44,187 nucleotides of DNA. Source: an uncultured Bacteroidota bacterium (GTDB lineage Bacteria > Bacteroidota > Bacteroidia > Chitinophagales > Chitinophagaceae). A program made the position numbers and the translations under genes. A model generated the notes under the pieces. It was not told the DNA's origin and ran no database searches. It was given only the letters and a program-made list of their open reading frames with translations. The stretch covers positions 1-44,187 of the forward strand of contig CAISOH010000349.1 in the NCBI GenBank assembly GCA_903887005.1, read 5' to 3'. This document shows, piece after piece, positions 30,200 to 40,900 of this stretch. Position 1 is the stretch's first letter; each line of letters opens with the position of its first letter.

Positions 30200-31441
30200 T
30201 TACTCATACCTTAATGCTACAATGGGATCTAATTTCGCCGCTTTAATTGCCGGGTAAATTCCCGATATTACCCCTACGACAGCACAAAGGCCAACACCCA
30301 TACTTATCCATAACCAGGGAACAATAAATCCAGTATGGAAAACTAAACCTAAAAGATTGCCTGTAAGTATGCCTGAAACAATACCCACTACCCCCCCCAT
30401 AAGGCTGATCATAATTGACTCTGTCAGAAATTGCCTTTTTATGGTAGATGAACGTGCTCCCAATGCCTTACTCACCCCTATTTCGCGTGTGCGTTCGGCA
30501 ACGGATACCAGCATAATATTCATTAAACCGATCACGGACCCCAGCAAAGTGATAATACCAATAATTATTGCAGCGAATCCGATATACTTTATCATATCGA
30601 GCACCACGTCAACAAGACGATTATTTTGCGTTACCGTAAAATTATTCTTAGTGCCCAGCGGCAATTTACGTATTACCCTGAACAGTCCCTCCGCTTCTTC
30701 GGCTGCAATAGGTTTGAGATTTACAACAGATACTATTACACTTATGAGATAAGAATTTTTGTCCCCATACAGGGCTCTTGCCGTATTAAGTGGTATGAGC
30801 ACAGAATTGTCTGCATTCACTACCATGCTGCTGCCCTTGGATTCCATGACGCCTATTACCCTGTATTTTATGTCGCCTACCGATACCACCTGGTTGATTG
30901 CCTGGGCTGTTTTATTTTTAAATAATTTTTTGGCAATTCCATTACCTAATAAGCAGACATAACTTCCGGATTGAATCTCAGCAGCAGAAAAATTGCGTCC
31001 TGCATCCAGCTTTGTATCAGTCACTGCCATATTATTTTCATCAACACCGCTAACACGTATGTTAGGATTGGTTTTTTCTGAACCATAATGCACTGTAGCA
31101 ATACCTGTACCTGACACCGATATACTCACTGTACCGGGAAAGTGGAAGCGCTCCCTGAAAGCTCTTGCTTCGTCATAAGTAATATTTTTCTCCTCCGGGT
31201 TTTTTTGGAATCCGTCTCCCCGCCTTTTTTTCTTAATGACATCGCTGGTAATCTGGAACGAATTAACCCCCATACTGCTAAAGTTGGAGTAAACACTCGC
31301 TTTCATTACTTCTATGGCAGTAAGGATACCCACCAATGCCATAATACCGAGCCCTATTATAGCTATAGTTAGCACAGACCGCAGGCGGTTTGTCCGTATT
31401 GCCCGGAAAGCAAGCGTGAGATTGAAAAAGAATTGCATCAT
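30200..31441 (-). CDS. MacB-type ABC transporter permease
   Basis: The 413-residue permease has the MacB layout: an N-terminal transmembrane helix ([23 protein letters not shown]), a periplasmic MacB_PCD domain (about 50-265), then three C-terminal helices of the FtsX domain with the conserved [20 protein letters not shown] motif (about 305-325) and an ending [17 protein letters not shown]. Family members export peptides, lipoproteins or drugs, or act as mechanotransmitters, with a separate ATPase and an adaptor. No ATPase or adaptor gene is adjacent. It lies 39 bases after the T9SS protein gene on the same strand and may be co-transcribed with it. Confidence 0.9.
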   Translation of the reverse strand: MMQFFFNLTLAFRAIRTNRLRSVLTIAIIGLGIMALVGILTAIEVMKASVYSNFSSMGVNSFQITSDVIKKKRRGDGFQKNPEEKNITYDEARAFRERFHFPGTVSISVSGTGIATVHYGSEKTNPNIRVSGVDENNMAVTDTKLDAGRNFSAAEIQSGSYVCLLGNGIAKKLFKNKTAQAINQVVSVGDIKYRVIGVMESKGSSMVVNADNSVLIPLNTARALYGDKNSYLISVIVSVVNLKPIAAEEAEGLFRVIRKLPLGTKNNFTVTQNNRLVDVVLDMIKYIGFAAIIIGIITLLGSVIGLMNIMLVSVAERTREIGVSKALGARSSTIKRQFLTESIMISLMGGVVGIVSGILTGNLLGLVFHTGFIVPWLWISMGVGLCAVVGVISGIYPAIKAAKLDPIVALRYE

Positions 31442-31480
31442 AGCTTTTTCCTAACGGTATTGGGAAACAAATATACCAGC

Positions 31481-33373
31481 TTATCTGCGTATGAAAGTAT
31501 GTACTGCTATTTTTTCTCCTTTAACACCAATAGCTTTCAGAAAATAGGTTCCCGGAACAAGGGGAGCAATATTAAATTGAATGACACTTTTCCCGGTGCG
31601 GCAATATTGATCTGTCAATTTATCCACTACCCTGCCTTGCACGTCATAAATGAGAAAACTGAAAGCCTGTTCCTGATCAACAATAAAATCGAAGCTCACA
31701 AACTCCCATGCAGGATTAGGATACACTTTTGAAGTGGCAGCAACATGTGATAATTCCGGGACCCCAATGCCATGAACAGGAGGTACAACACGATAAGGAG
31801 ATGTCAGTTGGGCCATATAATCACCATACGAATTATCAGAAGTAGGATCTTTTCTGCTATAGATACCTGCGACCCATACGACTCCTGAACTATCCCATTC
31901 GGGTTGCGAGCCACTGTAATCTCCCCATCTTTGCTCTTTTCCAGGCAACTTATCAATATAAACGGTTCCGCTTTTTATCTTCAGCAAATCTGAAAAATTA
32001 CTGCCATCGAATAAAATGGCGCCAAAACCAGGGAAAGTATGAGGTCCTGAATAATCAAATGAAATGATGGATTGATTACTGCCCGTGAAGTTTCCGGCAA
32101 AAGAAATATTAGGGTATCCGAAATCAAGTGAATCTATGCTGAATATCTGCCCTGTTAATACAGGAGTGGTATTAAAATTACTGATCTTACCGAGATATAT
32201 TCCTGAATTGCCCTTTACCGGATTAACCGAAGTGCTCACAAATTGTATCTCGCTGTCTTTAATAAAGCCACCCAATACCCTGCCGTCATTTGTAGCAAGC
32301 GTTACTGATGTATCAGGTTGCCGGGCGTCTGGGGGAACTCCATAAGATAAGGAAGATACTAAGGGCGTAACGGTAAGATTTGTAACACTGCTGCCAATAG
32401 TATCAGGTACCTGAACTAAAAAAACAGTATCATTCAACAGGTCAAAATTGCGGTTGGATAAAAAATACTGATTTGGGCCGAGTAGTGAATCACCGGGATT
32501 GAGCGGATACAAACACCTCAGAGGTTTGTTATTATATCCGATACTATCCCAAATCTGGTAATTCAGTGTAGCTGCTCCGCTATAGCCATCTTGTTTATGT
32601 ACCTGGTATATTAAAGTTTGTGTAAACCCAGCCTGCCAGCTGCTGTCGTATTTTATTTTGTTTCCGGTAAAGAATACTTCATTTTGAGTAATTGAAATCG
32701 ATGGATAATCAAACCAGGTAGTATCGCTATTATAATCGCCATAAAACTTATAAAAATTCCATGCTCCGGCAGGATCATTGGTTTGAGAAAAACCCATAAC
32801 AATATAGTTGTATTGCAGCGTGCCATTCAGAATAATGGTGATAAACTTATCGGCCACCGGATCATAAACTACCTTAGGATCGTACCGGAAATCATTCGAA
32901 CCATTCAATCCAACGGCAGCAGAAAAAGTACTAAGCCCTTTGCGGTATAACATCTTGCCGGTATTCGCATCATGGATAGCAATATTCTGATTCATTACAC
33001 AAACAGCCTTCATGTCTTTACTTATGGCGCTGCTATTGTCGGGAGGAATACCTGACATTGAATCCGCAACATAGTTAATCCCCAAAATTGGCTGCAATAC
33101 CGAAGTGGTTTTTCGGTCTGCGGTATGGCTTTCCCGCAGGGGGAATCTTTCCTTTACCTGCAATTTGATCTCCCGAAGTTTTTCCATGTCAGCATCATTC
33201 TCCACATCAGGGGCTTCAATATTAAATACGGAAGCGCTGTATTTGTCCGCCACATCTCTAAGTACTACTGTGCCTGAAAGGGGGGCTTTATACTGTTTTA
33301 CCCTTGCTTGCTGCGCCACAGAGCTAACAGAGATGAGAAACAAAAAAACAATCGGGAATAAGGAATTACGCAC
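31481..33373 (-). CDS. T9SS-exported protein of unknown function with type A sorting domain
   Basis: A 630-residue protein with signal peptide (MRNSLFPIVFLFLISVSSVA) and a C-terminal T9SS type A sorting domain from about residue 555 (VYPNPAWEFVSFDF, FSFLIYDVQGRVVDKL, GTYFLKAIGVKGEKIAVHTF). The body contains repeated beta segments such as GSNDFRYDPKVVYDPVADKFITIIL and GKEQRWGDYSGSQPEWDSSGVVWVAGIYS, which suggest a beta-propeller-like fold, but no enzyme motif was recognised. It should be exported to the cell surface. It is first of a probable two-gene unit with the MacB-type permease; any functional link is unproven. Confidence 0.8.
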   Translation of the reverse strand: MRNSLFPIVFLFLISVSSVAQQARVKQYKAPLSGTVVLRDVADKYSASVFNIEAPDVENDADMEKLREIKLQVKERFPLRESHTADRKTTSVLQPILGINYVADSMSGIPPDNSSAISKDMKAVCVMNQNIAIHDANTGKMLYRKGLSTFSAAVGLNGSNDFRYDPKVVYDPVADKFITIILNGTLQYNYIVMGFSQTNDPAGAWNFYKFYGDYNSDTTWFDYPSISITQNEVFFTGNKIKYDSSWQAGFTQTLIYQVHKQDGYSGAATLNYQIWDSIGYNNKPLRCLYPLNPGDSLLGPNQYFLSNRNFDLLNDTVFLVQVPDTIGSSVTNLTVTPLVSSLSYGVPPDARQPDTSVTLATNDGRVLGGFIKDSEIQFVSTSVNPVKGNSGIYLGKISNFNTTPVLTGQIFSIDSLDFGYPNISFAGNFTGSNQSIISFDYSGPHTFPGFGAILFDGSNFSDLLKIKSGTVYIDKLPGKEQRWGDYSGSQPEWDSSGVVWVAGIYSRKDPTSDNSYGDYMAQLTSPYRVVPPVHGIGVPELSHVAATSKVYPNPAWEFVSFDFIVDQEQAFSFLIYDVQGRVVDKLTDQYCRTGKSVIQFNIAPLVPGTYFLKAIGVKGEKIAVHTFIRR

Positions 33374-33551
33374 GGGGAATTTTTATATAAAGTTAAGGAA
33401 TGATGATGAAACAAACTTCAAATAAACAGTGCAGCAAAAACAAACAGCGCAAAATAGTAAAACCAACAAAATAATTCCTCTGCTTTGGGGCAGTTATTTT
33501 GTCATTCACATCGCCGGAAATTTATCAGAAATTTATTTCACCATTTACAAA

Positions 33552-34367
33552 TCATTTAAAAAGTAACACGGATAACCTAATGCCGTAACTGCTAAAATTG
33601 TCTGTAATATTGCTTTGGGTATTGATGTTGTTCACACTATAAGCATAAAATGGCCCGAGTAAACATACTTTACGTTGTGTGGTATAGCTAATACCCGCGC
33701 TGATAAAAGGCTGAAGCAATAATTTGTTATAATTTAGGGTATTATCTTCCGGGGCGTCAGAAAACCCATCTGTTCTTACGTGATTAAATAATACTTTATA
33801 GCCAACAGACATTCCTAACTGGAAATAACAATTTACATCATTTTTAGTACCGGGAGTATGATGTGTATTGACATACTGAAACATCACCGGAACACCTAAA
33901 TACCAAAACTGTAATTTATCCTGGGTAATTCCAAATGTAGGATCTATGATAGTGAACGCTGTGTTAATATTCCTGACTTCCAGCCCTGCTGATAAAAACA
34001 TCCGCCTGCTATCATTCCCCTGCTTGATCCTATACGCAGCCTGCCAGCTAAAAGCCCCTGTTTGTCCATGTGCGCCTTCCACGTAACCATTTATATTGTG
34101 GGTGAGATCTGCATTGCCATAATCCAGGAAAATAAAGTGATAAAACCTGGGCTCTGTTGTAGCTACTTCTTTATTTGGTTCAGCTGATGAAACGCTTTCA
34201 TCCTGGTCCTCATTGGTAGTTTCATCATTTACATCTGCGACTTCGGTGATATTCAAAAATGTATGGGCCGGATCAGATTGAGCTTTGGAATATAGAGAAC
34301 ATAACATTGCCCCGACAATAAAAACAACTGTTCTTATGCGTATGCAGTAATGGGCAAAATATCTCAT
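33552..34367 (-). CDS. Outer-membrane beta-barrel protein
   Basis: From the ATG at 34367 the 271-residue protein has a signal peptide (MRYFAHYCIRIRTVVFIVGA, cleaved after YSKAQ), an acidic linker (NDETTNEDQDESVSSAEPNKEV), and then about 200 residues of alternating strands ending in a typical outer-membrane barrel C terminus (NFSSYGIRLSVLLFK, ending in an aromatic and Lys). This resembles PorT/OprF-like small barrels of Bacteroidota. An in-frame start at 34436 exists but precedes the signal peptide. It is divergent from the giant PKD gene across a 600-base region. Confidence 0.65.
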   Translation of the reverse strand: MRYFAHYCIRIRTVVFIVGAMLCSLYSKAQSDPAHTFLNITEVADVNDETTNEDQDESVSSAEPNKEVATTEPRFYHFIFLDYGNADLTHNINGYVEGAHGQTGAFSWQAAYRIKQGNDSRRMFLSAGLEVRNINTAFTIIDPTFGITQDKLQFWYLGVPVMFQYVNTHHTPGTKNDVNCYFQLGMSVGYKVLFNHVRTDGFSDAPEDNTLNYNKLLLQPFISAGISYTTQRKVCLLGPFYAYSVNNINTQSNITDNFSSYGIRLSVLLFK

Positions 34368-34975
34368 AATAGATCTTGAAACCTTTAGTTTATTATCACC
34401 TACATAACACTCCCATTGATACTTATCAAAGGGCAATCCAGGTTTCAGCTTTATTTTAAGGTATAATGATACATAATTCTTTGGAAGAAATAACTATTTT
34501 TTGATGAAAATTATTCATATTTATATGACAAAACTATATTCATTGGTTTTTGGGCTGATTTGCGAACCGCAATATCTGTATAAATAACAAATTTTAAACT
34601 ATTTTGGTTTTTACAATAAAACTATTGTATCAAATCTTCCTGTTTTAATTTTTCTGTAATTATCTCAACATGTCATGAACTTTTTAAGACTAAGAAAGAT
34701 TTTTATAACATTTTAAAATAGATTATGCATATATTAAATAATGTCTATTATACTAATTTGTATTATTTCAATACTTCTTTTAAGATTTAGACATATTGTG
34801 ACAAGCAAAAAATATACATATGAAATGCAGCAATCATATATACTAAACAACTCATATTGTATGCTTATTATAAAAATGCATCAAACTAAATAAAAAAATA
34901 TTTACAATATTAATCTTTGAAATTAAAAAATTGTACCTTCATTTAAAATTATATTAAACCCAAATAAATTATGGT
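34368..34975. other. Long AT-rich intergenic control region
   Basis: No gene is supported. It separates the barrel gene (minus) and the giant surface protein gene (plus), so it must hold both promoters. A minus-strand TAGTTTTG (34529-34536) fits TAnnTTTG. A plus-strand TACCTTCA (34934-34941), about 35 bases before the PKD gene, resembles the -7-like element of the type B paralogues. Neither has a well-placed -33 box. Confidence 0.4.
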
Positions 34976-37900
34976 ATGCCCAAATTTAAAATCCAGTATT
35001 TATTTATTTTTTTACTGTGCTTCAGCGCTCAAATAACCAAGGCCCAGGTAACCGCAAAGTTTATCGCAAGTGATACCGCCGGATGCGCACCATTGATTAT
35101 TCATTTCACAAATATGTCCACCGGAGCTACCAGCTATTCCTGGAATTTAGGCAACAGCACCACCTCATCACTTACTGATGTATCAGGAAGCTATACCAGC
35201 GCCGGAACTTATACAGTAACCCTTACCGCCTTCGGAAGTGGCACCAGTACCTATTCAATGGTCATCAGGGTTTACGCACCGCCAACAGTAAGTTTTTCTG
35301 CGAGTGACACCGCTATTTGCCCCGGCACTCCCATAACATTTACCAGCACCAGTATCGCCAATGCATGGGGGCCAATGTCCTATAACTGGAATTTTGGCGA
35401 TGGCGGTACCAGCACAGCTACATCTCCCGTTTATTCCTATAATATTCCGGGGTATTATAATGTCACCTTATTCGCCACAAACAGCCCGGGATGCGTTGGA
35501 TCCCTAAGCAAAAGTTCTTATATCCATGTTTACAATCATTCATCTGTAGGTTTTACTGCCTCCACCACTTCTTATTGTAAAGCTCCGGCACTTGTTTCCT
35601 TCACAAACAGTACCACCGGGGCAGGGCCGTTTACCTATAAATGGTTATTTGGTGATGGCGGCACTTCAACTGCTGTTAACCCTACCCATAATTATGTCAC
35701 GGCAGGGCTGTACACGGTTGTTCTGAAAGCGACAAACGCTAAAGGCTGCATAGACAGCCTGATGCAATTTTCATATATTAATGTCGGGAGTATTGCGGCC
35801 TCTTTTACATTGCCTGCAAGTGCATGTGCAGGCGCCCCGGTTTCCTTTAATAATACAAGCAGTGCTCATATTTCAAGCCAATGGCATTTTGGAGATGGCG
35901 GCACTTCTGCTGCCGACAACCCCATATACACCTACACGGCTTCGGGAACTTATTCTGTTAAATTAGTCATTTTTGACGGTACTTGTTACGATTCGGTTAC
36001 TCACACTATTACAGTTTCACCGCGGCCCACAGGCAGCTTCACCAGCACGCCTGTTCATCCCTGCCCTCCAACAGTTAACGTTACTTACAATGCCACAGTG
36101 CCCGGAGGAACAACCGTTGCCTGGTTATTCGGAGACGGAACTACCGGCACCGGCACAACGAAAATCAAAACCTATTCATCTTCAGTTATTGATTACGTTG
36201 ACATGATCCTTACCAATGCCAGCGGCTGTAAAGACACAATTCAAAGGATAGATACCATATTCAATATATACCTGAATACGACTGCAAGCCCTGGTAACGG
36301 CTGTTTTCCGCTTACTGTCAATTTTAGCTTATTCGCCTATTCTGTAGTATTTAATAATATACCTCCTCCATTTGGTTTTATATTTTTGAGTTATCCATAT
36401 GGTATCAGCTCTTATTCATGGAACTTTAATGATGGATCAGCGCTATCCACAAGCCCAAGCCCTGTGCATACTTATACAGCTCCGGGATCCTATAATCCAA
36501 CCTGCACTGTAGTTACATCAAATGGATGTACCGCTACAGGCACAATACCCGTAAATGTCGGATCTCCTGCCACAGCTTCATTTACAGCTACTCCCAGGCA
36601 CATTTGCGCGGGCAAATCCATAGCTTTTAAAAGCACTTCTCCCGGCCCTATAGATTCCTTTTTCTGGTATTTTGGCGATGGTTTTGATACTTCAGGCCCC
36701 GGCATAATTAAACCGGTCCACACCTACAACGTACCCGGAATATTTGCGGACAGTTTAATTGTTAAAAACTTCGGCTGTCCAAGTAAGGCTTTTTATTTAA
36801 TAGATACTGTTGATTCTCCCAATGCCGTGATCAATTATAGTTATATTTGCATTCCCGGAAATCAAATTTCCTTGCAGGATTATTCCATTGGAGATGATTC
36901 CCATTTATGGCAATTCGGTGATGGAGCAACATCTACTATTGCAAACCCAATACATAGCTATCCTTCTCTAACTACATATACTGTTACATTAACTACCTAT
37001 AATACCAAAAGCGGGTGCAGGGATACCAGTTCTGTTTCAGTAAATCTTGCTAAACCAGTTGTAAAATTTGTTGCGACTAAATTGCAGCTTTGCCGCGACC
37101 AGACGGATACTTTTACTTCCACAACACCGGCTGGCAAATATAAATGGTATGTGGACGGAGCGATCAAGGATAGCTTGGGCGCTACCTTCATTTATACTTT
37201 TCATATTAAAGGGCCGCACACCATTACTTTAATTATTACTGACAGTCATGGTTGTTATGATACGCTGACCAAGACTAATTATGTATTGGTAGCCAAACCA
37301 ACTGACAATTTCAGTTTCACGCCAACTTCCGGCTGTTCGCCATTATCCGTCAATTTTACAGACCTGAGCACGGACGTAACAGGGGCTTCAATAATTAGTT
37401 ATAGTTGGGCTTTTGGCGATGGTACTACAACCACCACCAGTACTCCAACCATTACCCATATTTACACACCACAGGGTGCTTATGTGATAAATGAAATTGT
37501 TACTGACAATATTGGCTGCTCTGATACCCTTACCAGCCCAACCTTTCTCAATGTTTATAAACCATCAGCCGCATTTAATGTAAGCACGACCGTTGCATGC
37601 CAGGGTGCAAAAATTCATTTCACAAATACCTCTACCCCCTTCATCAGTTGTGTATGGATGTTCGGCGATGGTGCCACCAGTACTGTTACTTCACCAGACC
37701 ACGCCTATGCCACTGCGGGAGTATATACCATAAAGCTTGCAATTACAGATGCTCATGGCTGTACAGATACAGAGACCAATGCCAATCTTATTACCGTGAA
37801 TACAGGGCCAACCGCTTCATTTACAATGAGTGATTCCATTGCAGTCTGCCCTCCCCTTAATGTTCACTTTACAAATACGAGTACCGGCGCGGTATTTTAT

Positions 37901-40900
37901 TTATGGTCATTTGGAGACGGGGCCTTTTCCTCTGCAATATCTCCCAGCGAGCCGTATTTGGCTTCGGGTTATTATACGGTAAAACTCACCGCTACAAATG
38001 CGACCGGCTGCTCAGATACGGCCTTTGGCCATGTCTCTATATTCGGATATAAAGGAGCATTTACTTACTCACCTTTAACAGGCTGTGCTCCATTGTTTGT
38101 GCACTTCAAAGCTACGGTAGGCACGGTTGCCAGCATCATATGGGATTTCAGCGATGGAATAACTTCCGGTTCCACTTTGCTGGATACAATAACCCATAAA
38201 TACACGGCAACCGGGACTTATGTACCTAAACTGATTTTAACAGACCCATCCGGCTGCACAAGTTCCAGCATTGGCGCAGATACTATAAAAGTGGATACCT
38301 TAATTCCTGATTTTACCTTTATACCCAATCCTTCCTGTCAAAATACCAGTGTGGTATTTAATGATGCGTCAAAGAGCCTTTATTCTTCCAGTGTTTCCTG
38401 GCTATGGTCATTTGGCAGCGGGGTTACCAGCACCGCAAGCGCTCCCACACATACGTTTACGGCCTCCGGCACTTTCCCGGTTACTTTATTTGTAACAGAC
38501 GGTTCCGGATGTTCGGGTAGCATTACCAAAAATGTTACGGTTAACCCCACGCCGGGTAACATTACCGGTGTTACTACATTATGCCAGGGATCCACATCCG
38601 GCTTGACGGACGGCACATCAGGCGGCTCATGGAGCAGCGGGAATACCGCAATAGCAACAATCGGATCTTTATCCGGTATTGTAACCGGCATAGCCCCCGG
38701 AACTGCAACTATTACTTATACAGTACCCACCGGATGTTTTATCACAATCGTAGTAAACATAAATCCGGTACCGGTAACCATTACAGGGGCCAAAGGTATT
38801 TGCAAGGGATTGACAACAAACCTCAGCGATGCTACTGCCGGGGGCGTATGGAGCAGCAGTAACACAGTGGTTGCTACCATAGGTGCGCTTTCAGGTATTG
38901 TAACAGGCCTTTCATATGGCACAACAACTATAACCTATAAATTAATTACCGGCTGTTTAACAACAGACACCATAACAATTACCACAACTCCTACGGCCAT
39001 TTCAGGTTCAGGATTTATTTGTCTCGGCACAACAACAACTTTAACTGACCCTATTACCGGCGGCGCATGGTCCAGCAGCAATACCGCTGTGGCAACTATC
39101 GGCGCTGTTTCAGGTATTATTAAGGGTATATCGCTGGGCACTTCAACCATTACCTATTCACTCGGAACGGGTTGTACGGTAACGAAGACGATAACCGTTG
39201 TTCCGGTGCCCGCGGCAATAACAGGCGGCAGTACTGCCTGCGCTGGTACGCCATTTACTTTAAGTGACCCGACTGCCGGTGGCTCCTGGAGCAGCATCAA
39301 CACGGCTATCGCAACTGTTGGTCCCGGAACAGGTATCGTAACCGGGCTAGCAGGGGGAACAGACACCATCATTTATGCGCTTGGCACAGGTTGCTCGGCC
39401 ACCAGGTCTGTAACAATTATTCCGGTGCCATCCATTACAGGGGCTACCGCTATTTGTGTGGGAACTACAACAACATTAAGCGACCCGACTCCGGGAGGTA
39501 CATGGAGCAGTGTTAATTCATCAGTAGCCACTATTGGTTCTGTAACAGGTATAGTAACAAGCCATTCTGTAGGAACTACAACTATAAAATACTTACTACC
39601 CTCCGGATGCACCGCAACCATGACATTAACTGTTACTGCAGCGCCACCTGCGATTTTAGGAGCGCCCGGTGTTTGTGTCGGCAATACAATTACTTTAAGT
39701 GATGCTACAACCGGCGGCATATGGAGCAGTGGCAGTACGACTATCGCAACTATCGGTTCGTCAACCGGATTAGTCAACGGCATTTCATCAGGTACGGTGC
39801 TTATTTCCTATTCCATCGGTGCAGGCTGTTTTGTATTTTCCACTATTATTGTCAACCCGATATCTCCCATATCCGGGGCAGGTATTGTTTGCATCGGGCA
39901 ATCAATAACATTGGGTGATACAACTTTGGGTGGTACATGGAGCAGCAGTAATACTGCCGCTGCTACCGTGGGCATTGGTACAGGAGTCGTTACCGGAGTA
40001 ACAAAGGGAACGGCGACTATCAGCTATCTGCTGACTACCGGATGCTATGCCACACATATAGTAACCATTAACCCGCTACCTTCGGCAATTACCGGCACTA
40101 CCTTCCTCTGCGCCGGGCAGGTAACCAAATTATCTGACGCAACCCCGGGCGGCACTTGGAGTACATCTAATACCACTATTGCAACGGCAAGTAGTACCGG
40201 CATCATTACCGGCATAGCAGCAGGGACAACAACTGTCACCTATATCGCCGGCGGCTGCCCTGCAACCACTCCATTTACTGTTTATCCTTTGCCCGGCAGC
40301 ATAATCGGGAACGCCTACGTTTGCCAGGGCACCACTACCTCATTAAGCGATCCGACTCCCGGTGGAATATGGAGCAGCAGTGCCTCAACCATTGCAACGA
40401 TTGGCTCAGCCTCCGGTCTTGTTTCAGGATTATCAGTTGGCACTACCACAATCACCTACACCCTGACAACAGGCTGCCTGACCACAAGCATAGAAACAGT
40501 CAACCCGTTGCCTTCAGCTATTATTGGCGTTTCCGGTTTATGCCAGGGCTTTACGACAACATTCAGCGACGCTACCGCCGGGGGAGCATGGATCAGTGTT
40601 AATCCGGGCATAGCCAGTGTGGGTATTGCCGGAGATGTGTTCGGAAATAGTCCCGGTATTACTGCAATACTTTACACGCTGCCAGGAACCGGTTGCCAGG
40701 CGTCGAAATCGGTAACAGTGAATGCATTGCCCGCTGCGATAACGGGTGTTGCAGATATATGCGTGGGGCAAACACTCACCACATTAACCGATGCTACCCC
40801 CGGTGGCACCTGGAGCAGCAGCCTCGCATTTGTCGGCACCATTGACCCCATTACAGGCCACTTCTATGGCATTAGCGGAGGTACTACACAGATAGATTAT

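Noticed and set aside
34971-34978. Upstream ATG for the giant gene at 34971
   Set aside because: It is out of frame with the signal peptide; the ATG at 34976 gives a proper signal sequence.
38380-39783. Series of Val/Pro-rich minus-strand frames
   Set aside because: They mirror the coding repeats of the giant plus-strand protein and recur with the same period.
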